Below, one piece after another: positions 10,210 through 21,900 of a stretch of 64,000 nucleotides of DNA; the stretch's first letter is position 1, and every line of letters begins with the position of its first letter. The translations under genes and the position numbers were made by a program. This DNA is from Pararge aegeria (Eukaryota > Arthropoda > Insecta > Lepidoptera > Nymphalidae), in the NCBI RefSeq assembly GCF_905163445.1, contig NC_053182.1, forward strand, positions 5,766,001-5,830,000, in the 5' to 3' direction. The notes beneath the pieces were generated by a model, which saw nothing but the letters and a program-made list of their open reading frames with translations, did not search any database and was not told the DNA's origin.

Positions 10210-13200
10210 AAAAATAATAAATGATAGAATAATAAAATTCATACTTTTACAAATTAAGGTTTCTACTAATAGGTGCTATAAATTCGATAGTTGGTTAGGA
10301 TGGATGGATAGATATTTGCAAACTACTGAACCAATTTGCCTGGAATTTAGAATAGTCAAAGTCAAAGTTAAAGTCAAAAGTATCCAGGGTAAAAAAAAAC
10401 ACGAGCGATAACCGATCATAATAATAAATACTTTTGTTCAACAATTTGGACAAAGTCTATCACTAGACTTTGTTCGAAATGGTCGCCGGTGTTACAAAGT
10501 ATTTGCCAAAAAACTTTACTGCAAATACTTTGTAAACAACGAAAAAGTCATGAAATCTTAGGGACTACCAGTCCTATTTAAAACTGACTTTATTGAGGAA
10601 CCACTTATATAGTCTACCGGCGGTTTCTCGCGACTTCGTCTGCTTTTGATTATTTTTAGAGTAAAAACTTCTTTAGCCGCATCAGGCGATATTTGGTAGG
10701 GGAAAAATTTACGTTCGGGTTCGCGTCAACGATAACCTCAACATGATCGTGATGTTTCAGTTTGTACCTAATAAGGACCGATTTCAGGAAGTTACCTACC
10801 AGGTTTTACCTGATTTAAAATGAATTTTTACTAAATAGGAGCGTTTAAGTAATTCTGCGTTTATAACAGTGAAATGTGAGGTCGGGGCGAATCGCGTGAC
10901 GTTACAGCTTGGTGCACGCAACGACCATAATAATCCAATAATTTAGTTACCATAATATAACCCTATCGACATAGTAACCTGTGAATACGTAAGAAAGCAT
11001 GTTATTTATATATGTACGTATAAAATGCATAAAGTGGTCCGTATGTTCGGTTGAAAAACTGTTAGGCTTTTCTTTTTTAGCCTGGAGTTAGAATTGAAAT
11101 TGAAATTAAATTGGCATTGGTGCCAATTCTGTTGAACATAAATCTTTAAACTAAACTAAATTGGCATGTCTGAAGTTAGGGCCACATTTTCCAGTGGCTA
11201 AATAATTGTGTTGAAATAAATAAAAACGAATAACAGAGAAAGAGATATTCCTTATAAATTTATGCTTTTATTATTTTTTTATACTTTTAAAACGAATTTA
11301 ACCCTAAAAATTCATTGAAAGATTGTTGTTGATATGACATGTAAGAAAAACCCTGTCTACCACCGTTCCTCGGAGAGCACACTTTATTCCCAGCTATTAC
11401 CACTTCTACGTGACTAGCTTTTGCCCGCAGTTTCGCTCACATTAAGTTCGCCTTTGATTGGTAATTTTAAATATCGTACAAATTTTTCTCCTTAGAAGAA
11501 TTTTCAAAAACCCTTTCTTAGCGGATGCCTACGCTAGAGCTATCCGTATACCAAATTTCAGGTCCGTCCAGTGGTTTGATTCAATCAGTCACCTTTAAGT
11601 GATAACGTAAATCATGAAAGATGACCAACCCGGAACCAACGATTTAATCTGGCATGGTCGTAACAGCATTTAAGAATAACCACTTTTTCGGTTAAGATTT
11701 CGACAAGTCTAAACATCTCCCTGCCTCTAAATCACAGTGTAGTTACGGTAGAGTTATTTATACGTACTAATTTTTAATGAACTAAAGACTGATTCATATA
11801 ATTAAAATAAAGCTATTGGCAAAAAAACCCAGTAGGTTGTACCCTAGTATTTATTTATGTTTTACGACTACAATTTGCGAATAGAAATTAGGCTACTAAA
11901 CAGGGGAGATGTCGTAAACAAAGCCATAAAGGGCGAAGTGAAATCTTTTACTGCAAAACTTATACCTACATGTTCGCTAACTGAAATATATATCTCCATT
12001 CCGTAGCAAAACCATTCTGCACGAGAAGGAATTTGACTACAAAACACTCAAATTCATTCTTTGTGTTAATGTCGACAATACCATAGGGCCTGTTTTATAG
12101 AACTGCAGACGATGTGAACACTTAGCATTACATCATTATAATTCTCAGCCTAGCACTGTACCACGGCTGGTCACAGACCTTCTTTCTCGTAGATCACTAT
12201 TTAGGTTTATGAAAAATATATATAAGATTAGCATACCAATAAAAGAAATATATTTAATACATAACCATAATGTCCTTAAAATTAATTGTATCCACTTAGC
12301 ATGTTTACTCTCAATAGTATTGTACGGCTTCAGCTACGAACTACTTATTGTTACAAGGTTAAGAGAAAAGTAAGATATTGGATATTATATTCAAAAGATT
12401 TGTATTTATTTCGGTATTGAAATGTTCCAATTATGGATTTGACAGCATTCTCTAAATGACACTGAATCGGAATGCGAATATTCATAAACTAAGGCAAAGG
12501 TCGATGCACATCCATACCATTTAAGCCACCATCATCTGAAGCTGATCTACTATCATCTATAGTTATATTATAATTATAAAGAGGTTTCTAAGATTTTTGT
12601 GGGCAATCTCCAAACAGATTTTCCAAACTATTTTACCAATATAAAGCAACATTGTTTGTGAGTGTCATAAGCTACAATATGTTAATAATGAATACAAAAG
12701 CTTTCAATTTGGATTTAACTGTATGGTAATAATGTCTTTACCTTTCAGTAGTTTAAAAGGAAATAGAAATAGGTACTATTTACTTGCACGGTATAGGTAT
12801 TACTTTGAAATTTTTATTTGTGTTAATTAATTATGAAAAAAATAATTGTGTAAGCTGAATTAGACATTAGACAGAAAATGTGAAAATACTCCACCTATAG
12901 GTACTATTATTATCTATTCTATGGAATAAGATATAATATGACAATAGTGCGGGATTTAATATATCCCAATGTACAAGAAAGAACCGTAGAAGCCGCATTT
13001 ACTGACTGGAATTTCTTGCTTTTCGCAAGTCATTAAAACTTGAAAATATAGTTAGTAATTTACGGCGGGTTTCGTATCCTTGTAAATGAATAAACCTACG
13101 ACGGAAAAGGGTAGAGGTTGCGTATAAAGTTCTCGTAACACGCAAACTTTGAGTTAAGTCTTACATTTGTTTCTATAAAAGGAAGTTAGGTATTCATAAC

Positions 13201-13800
13201 GATGTCAGAGAAACTGCACACGAACTCAAAAAACAAAAATTGTGTCATTTCTTTAACCAAAAGTAATAAAGTTTATTTTCCATTATTAAAATTCACCGAA
13301 TACGAATGCAATAATTTTATTTTACTATTGAATTAGAAATAAATAAATATTTAAAAAAAAATTTAAACAAGTATGTAAAACCTTACATACTTGTTTAAAT
13401 TGTGTCTAAATAGGTAATTTTTAATCCAAGTTTTTATATATTTTTTATATTTAATAGACAAATATAAAGGTCAGAACTGTAGGGATTCGAATCCGCGTAT
13501 CTCAGGCAATGAGGTAAAAAAACGCAATATAACTGGGATGAACTCCGAAACTACTGAACCGATTTTTGCTTTTTTTTATGTGTGTTTTGTACCAACTTTT
13601 GAGATAATATATAATATATATCTCAATTTATAAATAAAGCAAAATTATTTTATTGCGAATTATTTGTTTAGTACCTAAGAAAAACACAGCAACGCACGGC
13701 TGGGACTGCTAGTATATTATAAACACCCAATATGGGGCAGCATGTTATCACTTATGTCTAAACTGGTAAATGAATTGAAACGGGTATATTCGCGCATAAT
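10210..13800. other. AT-rich stretch with old repeat remnants, no gene seen
   Basis: Diverged pieces of the 'cgcgacttcgtc' elements lie at about 10600-10800, 11405-11620 and 13470-13715 (last one reversed). A 'tcaaagtcaaagt' run lies near 10355. The rest is unremarkable. Confidence 0.5.
13361..13400. repeat. 18-bp perfect hairpin, 4-nt loop
   Basis: atttaaacaagtatgtaa (13361-13378) is the exact reverse complement of 13383-13400, with loop aacc. Confidence 0.9.
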
Positions 13801-14021
13801 AAACAAACGTTTTGATTTGCTGGCGGGATGCGATCATTAATCAGAGGCTTAGTGGTTACCATTTGTTACAACGGACAAACAGTGATGTTTGTATTATTGA
13901 CAGTTGCTGTTTGAGTGGAGACACTTGCTTAGCTCTACTGTTCAAACAAGCGATTGTTATTTCTGACGGCTTACATACTCTCTCCTCTTTCCTAGGGAGT
14001 AGGAATAAATAAATAAATAAT

Positions 14022-14312
14022 AATATGCCCTCTTCAGGGCACGGGTCACACCCCCTTAATGAGAAGGGGTTAAGGCCGTAGTCCACCATGCTAGCCCAGT
14101 GCGGATTGGTGGCACACCTTTGAGAACTTTATGGAGAACTCTCAAGCATGCAGGTTTCCTCGCGATGTTTTCCTTCACCGTTGAAGCAAGTGATATTTTA
14201 ATTACTTAAGAACGTACATAGCTTAAAAAGATAGTGGTACGTGCTGGGATTGCAACTCGGCCCCCGAACGAGAAGAGCTCCCTCCCATTGGGCTATCACC
14301 GCTTTACTTCAC
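14022..14312 (-). repeat. SINE family B
   Basis: On the minus strand the head is at about 14230-14312, with a degenerate B box ('gagttgcaatcccagc'). The body follows ('cttcaacggtgaaggaaaac', 'cactgggctagcatggtgga'), with a tail near 14025. The tRNA promoter is damaged. Confidence 0.7.
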
Positions 14313-14360
14313 CCCTGACGGTTCGTATATTTACAATTATAAATCTATACAAAACTTATA

Positions 14361-14744
14361 AACGATATATATTAACGATAGAAGAGTATAAAATTGTTTT
14401 TGGACACAAACAAAAAAAGGTATGAAACCATGCCAATTTAACTCTTTAGTAAACAAAAAATTAGCTAGAAATTAGCGATATTTTCTACATATTCTTCGAG
14501 AAATGTATAGATATTTTTCGTGTTGTTGAAAATTTATTTTTTTAACTTGATAAACGATATATATTAACGATAGAAGAGTATAAAATTGTTTTTGGACACA
14601 AACAAAAAAAGGTATGAAACCATGCCAATTTAACTCTTTAGTTAACAAAAAATTAGCTAGAAATTAGCGATATTTTCTACATATTCTTCGAGAAATGTAT
14701 AGATATTTTTCGTGTTGTTGAAAATTTATTTTTTTAACTTGATA
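14361..14744. repeat. 192-bp direct tandem duplication
   Basis: 14361-14552 and 14553-14744 are identical except for one base that I can see (tagtaaac versus tagttaac). The unit is AT-rich and non-coding. Confidence 0.93.
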
Positions 14745-14899
14745 ATTTAAATATTAGATTTACCTTTGCATTCCATTAAAAATCATGGTTGGTTTAATAT
14801 ACGAAAACAATTGGTAAAGCCAGGTTGCAAGCATGCTACTGTGCTTTTATCACTCACTAAAAAACAAAAATCGCCGAAACGTAAAATGATGTGCGACCT

Positions 14900-15025
14900 G
14901 CTAAGTTTTTTGCAGCTTCTTCTCGCTAGAATCTGCCTTCTGAATCGGTGGTAGAATCACTACAAACAGACAAACTTGACGTTCCAAAAGTGCTTATGAA
15001 GTAGGTCTGGTTAAAATAAATGAAT
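14900..15025 (+). repeat. LINE 3'-end fragment, family G
   Basis: 'cttctcgctagaatctgcc' then 'ggtggtagaatcac', 'tgcttatgaagtaggtc' and an aataaatgaatt end match the G copies at 50955-51095 and 61765-61930 in the other orientation. Confidence 0.65.
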
Positions 15026-15109
15026 TCTGAATTAGACTTAAACAAAAATAGGTAGATTCTTGGTTCCTATTAATTCCCCACTGATTAAATGAAAGCTGTT
15101 TAAAGCAAG

Positions 15110-15391
15110 ATGCCGTACTTAATGTATCCGTTGGCCTCGTTACCCGGACACGAAATTGGTTTACCTGCGCGCGATGCCATTTTCTATAAAGTCAGTTACG
15201 ACCGCTCTATGCATTTACTACTGATGCCGACTTTTATTTTTACTGTGTCCCTACCTGCTCGTAATTCTGTTCATTGCTTATTAGTTGGTCGTTGGGAAGT
15301 TAGGGTGCTACTACATGTAGGGGCCGTGCCGTCGATTTTCAGCTATGAAACTTATGTAAACTATTATTTATTTCATATGCCATATCCATAA
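15110..15391 (+). other. Unrecognised 93-codon open frame
   Basis: The frame starts MPYLMYPLASLPGHE and has hydrophobic patches (LLLMPTFIFTVSLPA). I recognise no family, and no splice signals or poly(A) site tie it to a gene. It is probably chance or repeat-derived. Confidence 0.15.
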
Positions 15392-15494
15392 TCTCCATGT
15401 TAACTGTCGTAAATTGGAAGCAATCTCTGTACCGCTTTTGCCTAAAGTTAAGGTTTTTTTTATTCCACTAGAAGTTATCCCTACAATGCAATCT

Positions 15495-15757
15495 CTCCTG
15501 GTGGTAAATGATGATGCAATCTAAGATGGTAGCGGGCTAACCTGTTTGGGAGTCTTTTAGTCATACCCCTAATCAGTTTCTAGGCGACATCGCACCGGAA
15601 TTACCGGTAGGGTAGTAACTAGCCACGGCCAAAGACTCCCGCTAGACCAGACCAGAGGAAATTCAGAAATTATAAATTCCCGATATGCCCCTGCCGGGAA
15701 TCGAACCCGGGACCTCCTACTTAAATTAACAGCGCTCACCGTTGCACCAGAACGATT
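15495..15757 (-). repeat. tRNA-headed SINE with a 'gatgatgcaatctaag' tail
   Basis: The minus-strand head has an A-box-like tggtgcaacggtgagcg and a sound B box gggttcgattcccggc near 15690. The tail shares 'aagatggtagcgggctaacc' with 39150-39200 and 56660-56690. The anticodon arm is not tRNA-like, so I do not call a tRNA. Confidence 0.65.
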
Positions 15758-15859
15758 GTAAAGGTTACAATAATTTACATTTGACAATAATAATTGTAAA
15801 TGCCCAATCACATTAAAGCAGCGTGGTGTAACTATGCTCTAATTTCCTCTCCCTTAGTG

Positions 15860-18290
15860 GGGAGAGGCCCGTGACCAGAACTGCGACAAAGACGTAGAAC
15901 GATGAGGGTGATTGATTTACTCTATTTTATCTACAAGTGCAAATTCTCTGCTAAAGGCTTTTCTGAGCACATACCTCGCATGACAGACATCTGCCTTCCT
16001 AGTACAGTCACATTTGGCCTTACCAATAGATAGTATATAGCTAATATAAATAGCTTTTAATAATAGATAGCTTTCTTTTCTCAGCTTGCTTGCTGTTCAG
16101 TATCCATTATGAAACACCGCGTTCCAGCCGCCATTAGGTTTTCGTCAGTAATCCTATTAATAATCCTTTAAGTTAACTTTTGAATTACGTCGATAATTTG
16201 TATTCTTATTAAATTCTTCACTAAGGATGTTTTTCTTAGACAAACTAAGCCTCCTTTGATGATTGATCTCTGAGTGAGTTAAATCTATAAGACCAAATTC
16301 TTCTTATTCTTGTTATCTATAAGACCAAATTTTTGATTAAAAAATTATTAATGAAGTAATATAGAAATCGTCTTTGACTGTCTATTTAGGTGTTTACGAT
16401 TGCTTAGGTTGCTCTAATGATGAAGGAAATAACTATTACTATCTCTAGCAACCGTCTACCTCCAAAATAGCTAAAACTCATTCCCAAAAATAAGTGATTG
16501 TTTGTATCCATTTTATATTTTGATGGTACTAAAAGTCATATCTCTATAACTATTTCTTTAAATTTTTCTTCCGTTTTAATAAAATTGAGGAAAAATAGTA
16601 GCTTATCCTTCATATAAAGTTCGTTCGTTTTATGCTATATTTTCTTTCTGCGCTTGACATAGATATAATCCGATTAGGTAAACAATGTGGGCATGGCGGC
16701 GACTCTATTTATCTCTCATTAAGCTTTATTACATTACATTTCTTATAATCGGGTTATAAGAGCTTAGAACCAACTAAGTTTAGCTGTGGTAAATCAAATG
16801 TGCATGTGTTTAAAGGTTTTATTAAGAGCTTCTTAAAGGTCTGTTAAATTTAAGGAGAATTGCCGTCGTAGAATATGAAGTGTCCAAAAGAATTCTGTCT
16901 TTTTTACATACCTATGCATATCATTTTGTTACAACGAAATTGTTTAAACGGTGCTTCAATCAAGATAGTTGTTTAATTAATCAAAGTTAACTCTCGCTGT
17001 TTGATTTCCTTTTCGGAACATGAAATTGAGTTATCAGATTATTTTGTCGGTGCTCGCTCGAATAATCACTGTTATTTGATAAAGATATGAGTTCACTCGA
17101 TGTGTTTTTATTTAAGCACGGATGTAAAAGTAAAACTTCACTCGTTATAAAATTTCACACCCATTTTTAGCAATATTAAAGAATGTATTGGTGGTTGTTT
17201 ATTACGTCGCATCCGGATTTTAGTAAAGGAGACATTTACAACTGCTATCGTGAACATTTCATAGCTAATCTATAAATCTGGACCGGTAACCGTATATAGA
17301 CCGGTATATAAGTCATTATATATGGATCACTCACTTAAATATGGGTGTACAAATACCTAGGTTGTTAACCCGTCACAGGTCTCCTGACCTTAGTTATTAT
17401 TATTTTTTTCATTGCCATGAAATGCAGAAACGATATCCCTCCACATATACGGCTAATGAATTCCAAAAACTTAAAAATTCTAAAACCAGATCGTTCTCGT
17501 TTTCTATGAAAAAAAAAAACGATTTAACGAAATTAATTCTGCACCTTAAATGGGTACTTGTAGTTCCAAACTACAAGTCACAAAAAATGGTAATAAAGTG
17601 ACTTGTTTGTTCATTATATTTTTCTTCGGTTCCCCAAATTACATAATATATGAATATGAATATTTTTAGTTCCAGCAGTTTCATGAAAAGACCGTTACAT
17701 AACTTTTCAGGAGGATTGGTCAGCCTGAAAGTCAAAATTCAAAGAAATCACAAAAAGCGCTTGTGTGTATTTATGACTGTTAGACAGTATGTTAGAGGTG
17801 CAGAACCATGTAAACTTAAAAATGAATAATAAATAGAAATAAAAAAAGAATTGACAAAAATGAATCGACTTTGTTGCATCTAAAAGCAAGAAAGAAATAT
17901 TTTCTAAATTTTTAAATCGGTGCCATGTAAAATGTAGAAAGTTACTAGGTATAGATCATACACTTTTTATACAGTAGCGAGTAAAGTTTCAGTTTAAAGT
18001 AAACATTTAATATTTCTTGTTTTTTAGTTGTAAAACAAAGTCGGTTCTTTTTTGTACATTTTTTTTTCACAATTTTTAGTTCGTAGGTTTGCAATCAAGT
18101 CTTAGTTATGAAAAAAAAAAAAAAAAAAATGAAAATGAAATTTATTTGTTCACATAAAACAATAGCAGATAAGGCGGAGAACTTCTGTTAAGTTTAAAAC
18201 CTGGGTTAGAAGATCTCGCTCTTCCATTACAAAACACATTTTTATTTCAATTTATATATATGATACATTTATATATTATTGTGTAGTTCT
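15860..18290. other. AT-rich stretch, no gene seen
   Basis: Intronic DNA with no open frame of note. A possible LINE tail on the minus strand with a long A-run lies at 18110-18230 ('atttatttgttcacataaaa'). Confidence 0.45.
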
Positions 18291-18565
18291 GGTATCCATC
18301 CGTGGTCAGTTCAAATGACTAAAATATGGTGCTTTCCGATAGCAAATGCCTAAAGTTACTTTAAAAAATACTCAAATTGCTATATTTGAAGAGTTTCCTC
18401 AATTTCTGCAGGATCCCTTCAACAGGTCTTGAAAAATGGACTGGATTTTTCAAATCGGTTTATAAATATTAGAGAGTATAGACAGAGTTCTAAGCTAACA
18501 AACATAAAAAAAAACTAACGAATTGAGAACCTCCTCTTTTTTTGAAAGTCGGTTAAAAAATAAAT
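18290..18565 (+). repeat. Interspersed repeat ending 'gaaagtcggttaaaaaa'
   Basis: The end 'aacctcctctttttttgaaa' followed by a Lys-codon-like A-run is a repeat end I recall from lepidopteran genomes. It is non-coding and the class is uncertain. Confidence 0.4.
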
Positions 18566-18924
18566 ATGATTGAAAGAAAAATAATTCAAAAATGGCAGCC
18601 TCTGTACATCAAAAACTACTTGTAAAACTCCTTGAGCGTAAATAATGGAAATTCTTTGATGCTGTCTGCGAGAGCGCGCTTGGCCGCGCGGAAGATATTC
18701 TTTGATCAGCTCTCGACGAGCACCTTAATCGTTCACGTTCGATTGATTTTTCCTCACTTTCGTATTGTGAACATGTCTTTTATTCGGTTCAACTTAAATA
18801 CATACATTGTTAATACAGCATTTTCCCCGTTTGTATTAGAGGGATATGTGGCTCAGATACGAATGCGATGGTTAAACAACGTTGCCAAGTCGACAAATGA
18901 ATAAAGTGATTGCTTTTTTCCTAC

Positions 18925-19440
18925 TGATATTATAAAGGCGAAAGTTTGTAAGATTGGATGAATGGATGTTTTTTACTCTTTTCTACGGCCGATTGGCGCA
19001 GTTTGCAGCGACCCTGCTTTCTGAGTCCAAGGCCGTGGGTTCGATTCCCACAACTGGAAAATGTTTGTGTGATGAGCATGAATGTTTTTCAGTGTCTGGG
19101 TGTTTATATGTATATTATAAGTATTTATGTATTATATTCATAAAAATATTCAACAGCTATCATAGTACCCATAACACAAGCTACGCTTACTTTGGGGCTA
19201 GGTGGCGATGTGTGTATTGTCGTAGTATATAGTATATTTACTCTTTCATGCAAAAACTACTGAACCAATTTGACTAAATTTTGGAATGGAGATAGATGAT
19301 ACCCTGGACTAACACATAGTATGCGTTTCATCCCAGGAAAATGTACGGTCCCCGCAGGATTCACGAAAAAACCAAAAAAAGGGGTACGAAGCAGCTGGTA
19401 TACTCATGGGAAGTAGAAAATTATCTTATATAACCGGAGC
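18925..19440. repeat. Diverged interspersed element split by a SINE
   Basis: The left part (18925-18983, 'attataaaggcgaaagtttg') and right part (19237-19440, 'gcaaaaactactgaaccaat' then 'ggaatggagatagatgatac') read as one element once the SINE is removed. The left end matches the 3' ends at 61985-62040 and 63185-63205. Confidence 0.65.
18984..19236 (+). mobile_element. SINE family A, tRNA-headed
   Basis: The head gccgattggcgcagtttgca carries an A-box-like sequence, and gtgggttcgattcccacaac is a clean B box. The tail runs through 'gctacgcttactttggggc' to 'cgtagtatatagta'. It is flanked by 'tttactcttt' on both sides, a likely target-site duplication of about 10 bp. Minus-strand copies lie at 26430-26668 and 38846-39090. 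Confidence 0.8.
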
Positions 19441-19609
19441 AACACTTAAGGGTATGCAAGGCTTTCACCGCCTAAAGACTATCTATAGTGAAGGTAAAGT
19501 GGAAGCGCTGTTTTAGTCCGTTGGTCACTAGTGAAGTCGGCCATGCCAGGCGATGGTATTTAGAGGATTTTTATCCTCCAAAGAAAGAAAAAAGGGGAAA
19601 CAAGGAATA

Positions 19610-19790
19610 CTTCCTTCAAAGTGCAGCCCTGTGACCAACCTGAGGTGTAGGTGCTAGCCATGATGTGGCTGTGTATTTATTACACTGGCTAACACGTCTC
19701 ACAGACAGGAACACAGCATTGTAACAATGCTCCTTAGCGGCAGAAATAAGTACAACGGTAGTACTTCCCCGGTCGAGCATTTACACAAAA
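19610..19790 (-). repeat. LINE 3'-end fragment, family F
   Basis: 'acacagcattgtaacaatgc' and 'gtgcagccctgtgaccaacc' match the minus-strand F copy at 37600-37805. Confidence 0.45.
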
Positions 19791-19954
19791 GCTCTACTTC
19801 TATATACAGTGGAGGTTTGGAAGTTTATACCATCACTAAACATTATTGTAACACTATTATAATCCTTTATTTAGGGACTTCAAGGTTGTCATGGAGTTTT
19901 TGAATAATACTGCTCAAAGCGATGTTTGTCGGCACCCTGTCTTAATTTTAACTT

Positions 19955-20145
19955 TTCCTTGACGAGGACTGGTACCGACGCCTGACATTAATCTCCCATT
20001 GCAGCCTATACTCGCTATGCTACTCCAATGCGAGTTGGCGGGCTTTTCACGATTATTTATCGCATGTTGCAAGTCAAATGGTTCCAAGCCATTTCTTTGA
20101 ATTTTATTTTGATACAACATCGTCACCTGTAATCTAACAAGCAAA
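19955..20145 (+). repeat. SINE family H fragment
   Basis: 'gctactccaatgcgagttgg' followed by 'cgggctttt' and 'cgattattta' matches better copies at 32340-32400 and 60190-60370. Confidence 0.5.
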
Positions 20146-20480
20146 TTCAGAATTCAAATTCAAAATTTCATTATTCATGTAGGCCTATCACAGGCACTTA
20201 TGAAGCGTTCATACATACATGTTTACATAATTGTAAGGGGATGGTGATAACTTCGTTCGCCAACTTAAATCTAAAGCTAGAAGGGTTCCAAACGCGCCCT
20301 GGTCTAAGAAGAGCCCACAACAAACTTAGCCGGGTAAATTTTTTTTTTGTTTTCACCGTCTCACAGTAAATTGATTTAGCTATGAAGCTAGAGCAATTCA
20401 CACCCAAGCTTTTTTATCGTTTAAGTAATCCTTGATATTATAATAGGATTTTTCTGTAAGCGTTTTATATAAACTTTGAA
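20146..20480 (-). repeat. LINE 3'-end copy, family J
   Basis: On + it begins with an 'aattcaaattcaaaatttc' run (tail of the minus-strand element), then 'tcatgtaggcctatcacagg', 'aacgcgccctggtctaagaa' and 'cacccaagcttttttatcg'. It is the same family as the LINE piece with protein at 41068-41966. Confidence 0.75.
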
Positions 20481-21049
20481 AAAAAGCTAAAAAATACCTC
20501 TTTATATTAATGGTTACTTAGATAAGAACTGCAATTGCTTTAGCCCACCAACCTTTACTGCAGCGCATTAAGCAGCTGGGTGGGTCTAAGCCTGAGTCCC
20601 ACGTATAAGAAGGCTTGTGGGCAGTAGTGGAACATTAAGGAGGTAGAGGATGGTAGAAATAGGTGAATCTCTTATATGTTCCCAAAGTATAATTTTGTAA
20701 TTTTTATAAGTGTTTTTTTCCTACATTTGGAGGAATTGTCCATTTTAATAAATTTAAAAAGCATCCAAAAAGGTTCCCAAAGTATGTTTACAAAACATAC
20801 AGTAGTAACTGTTGCTTTTAACTTAGTACTTGATTTTATTCGAAATTATTGTCAAAGGGCCGCCTAAAAGTTTAAATGCAATAAAAATGCGTTACGATGT
20901 CTTTTTTACGATCTGTTTAGCTTTATGTACATAGAGCCACTAAGCCGCAATGTTATATTCCAAGGAATGGTAGAGAACAAAATAATTCAAATATAATAAG
21001 AACTTGTGGAAGATTATGGTAACTTTTATATGCTAGATAATAAACTGCT

Positions 21050-21480
21050 CTACAACTAGTATATATGGTCAGCGCACACTGGGGATGGCAGTGCAAAGAA
21101 TTGTATCATTACCCAAGGTAAATTCAGACGGTATAGAAATCGACTCCAAGGTGTCAAAGCAGATTTCCCGGGTCTATCTCTAGACATTGTAACCTTGTTA
21201 CAGCTGCCATAAGGAAAAAACAAACGCTTTAAATGCAAACACTCTATGAAGTGAAACACTGATGGAAAAAACCAATTAACCCAGTATAAAGATATATCTG
21301 ATTGACAAAGATAGCATAACGGTGCGGTCCAATTGTAAAACGAAAGAGAGGAAAGTTTAAACGGCGAAATTAATGAAATTTCTGGAAAAAACTGGAAAAC
21401 TAAGGCTTCGTAGAGGAAGATTTGGAAAAATCTGCACGAGGCCAATTGTTTAATGGCCTCTTTCTGATTTTGATATAGCA
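21050..21480 (+). pseudogene. Very degraded LINE ORF remnant
   Basis: Near 21420, 'ttggaaaaatctgcacgagg' can be read as the W-K-N-L-H-E-A motif of lepidopteran LINE C-termini with one base lost, and 'ggcctctttctgattttgat' follows. Several stops and shifts lie upstream. The 141-codon minus frame is a shadow. Confidence 0.35.
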
Positions 21481-21659
21481 TACAACATTTTTTTGAATTT
21501 ATGAAAATATAATTCCATATTTATTTATATTTTTCAAGTCCCATTATTTATTGAATACGAGACTATACATAGAATTAATAGATACAGTACGACACGTAAA
21601 ATATAAATTCGTGCAATTAAACTATTTTTGTATATATATATTAAGGAAAATAAAAGGCT

Positions 21660-21900
21660 TTTTATTTTTAATTTATTTTAAAGATAAAAATGCTTTGCCC
21701 TGCCGGCCTGTGTGCAAAGCCCTTTAAGGTTACAAAGAGACAGAGTAGGTACATTAATATTTGTAGCAGTGTAGCTCCGTAGTACCGTCGTAGCCCTGCT
21801 CCGTCCGTGCCCCATTGACCTAGTTCTCCGGCCTTGAACCCCTGCCCCGGGCTCCCGTGACGTCACAACTTCATAGATGTCATTTTAACTACTTCGCCAG
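21660..21900. other. Short GC-rich patch of unknown nature
   Basis: It is clearly richer in G and C than its flanks between 21690 and 21870 ('ccccgggctcccgtgacgtc'). I see no convincing frame or exon with matching splice sites. Confidence 0.3.

Larger units (their letters stand above)
7262..10210 (-). mobile_element. 5'-truncated CR1/jockey-like LINE
   Basis: The minus-strand order is partial endonuclease, reverse transcriptase, C-terminal region, 3' UTR with AATAAA, and a simple ttc-rich tail at 7262-7282. The 5' end stops inside the endonuclease near 10210 (GGVAIYLRSHIPF still readable), as expected of truncated target-primed insertion. No target-site duplication was found. The clade call rests on domain order and remembered motif forms. 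Confidence 0.8.

Noticed and set aside
15690..15757. Minus-strand tRNA gene
   Set aside because: The B box is good, but no cloverleaf with anticodon arm can be drawn and it continues into a SINE body.
21056..21481. 141-codon minus-strand protein
   Set aside because: The plus strand carries traces of a LINE C-terminus; the minus frame is rich in Phe/Leu/Ser as expected of a complement shadow.
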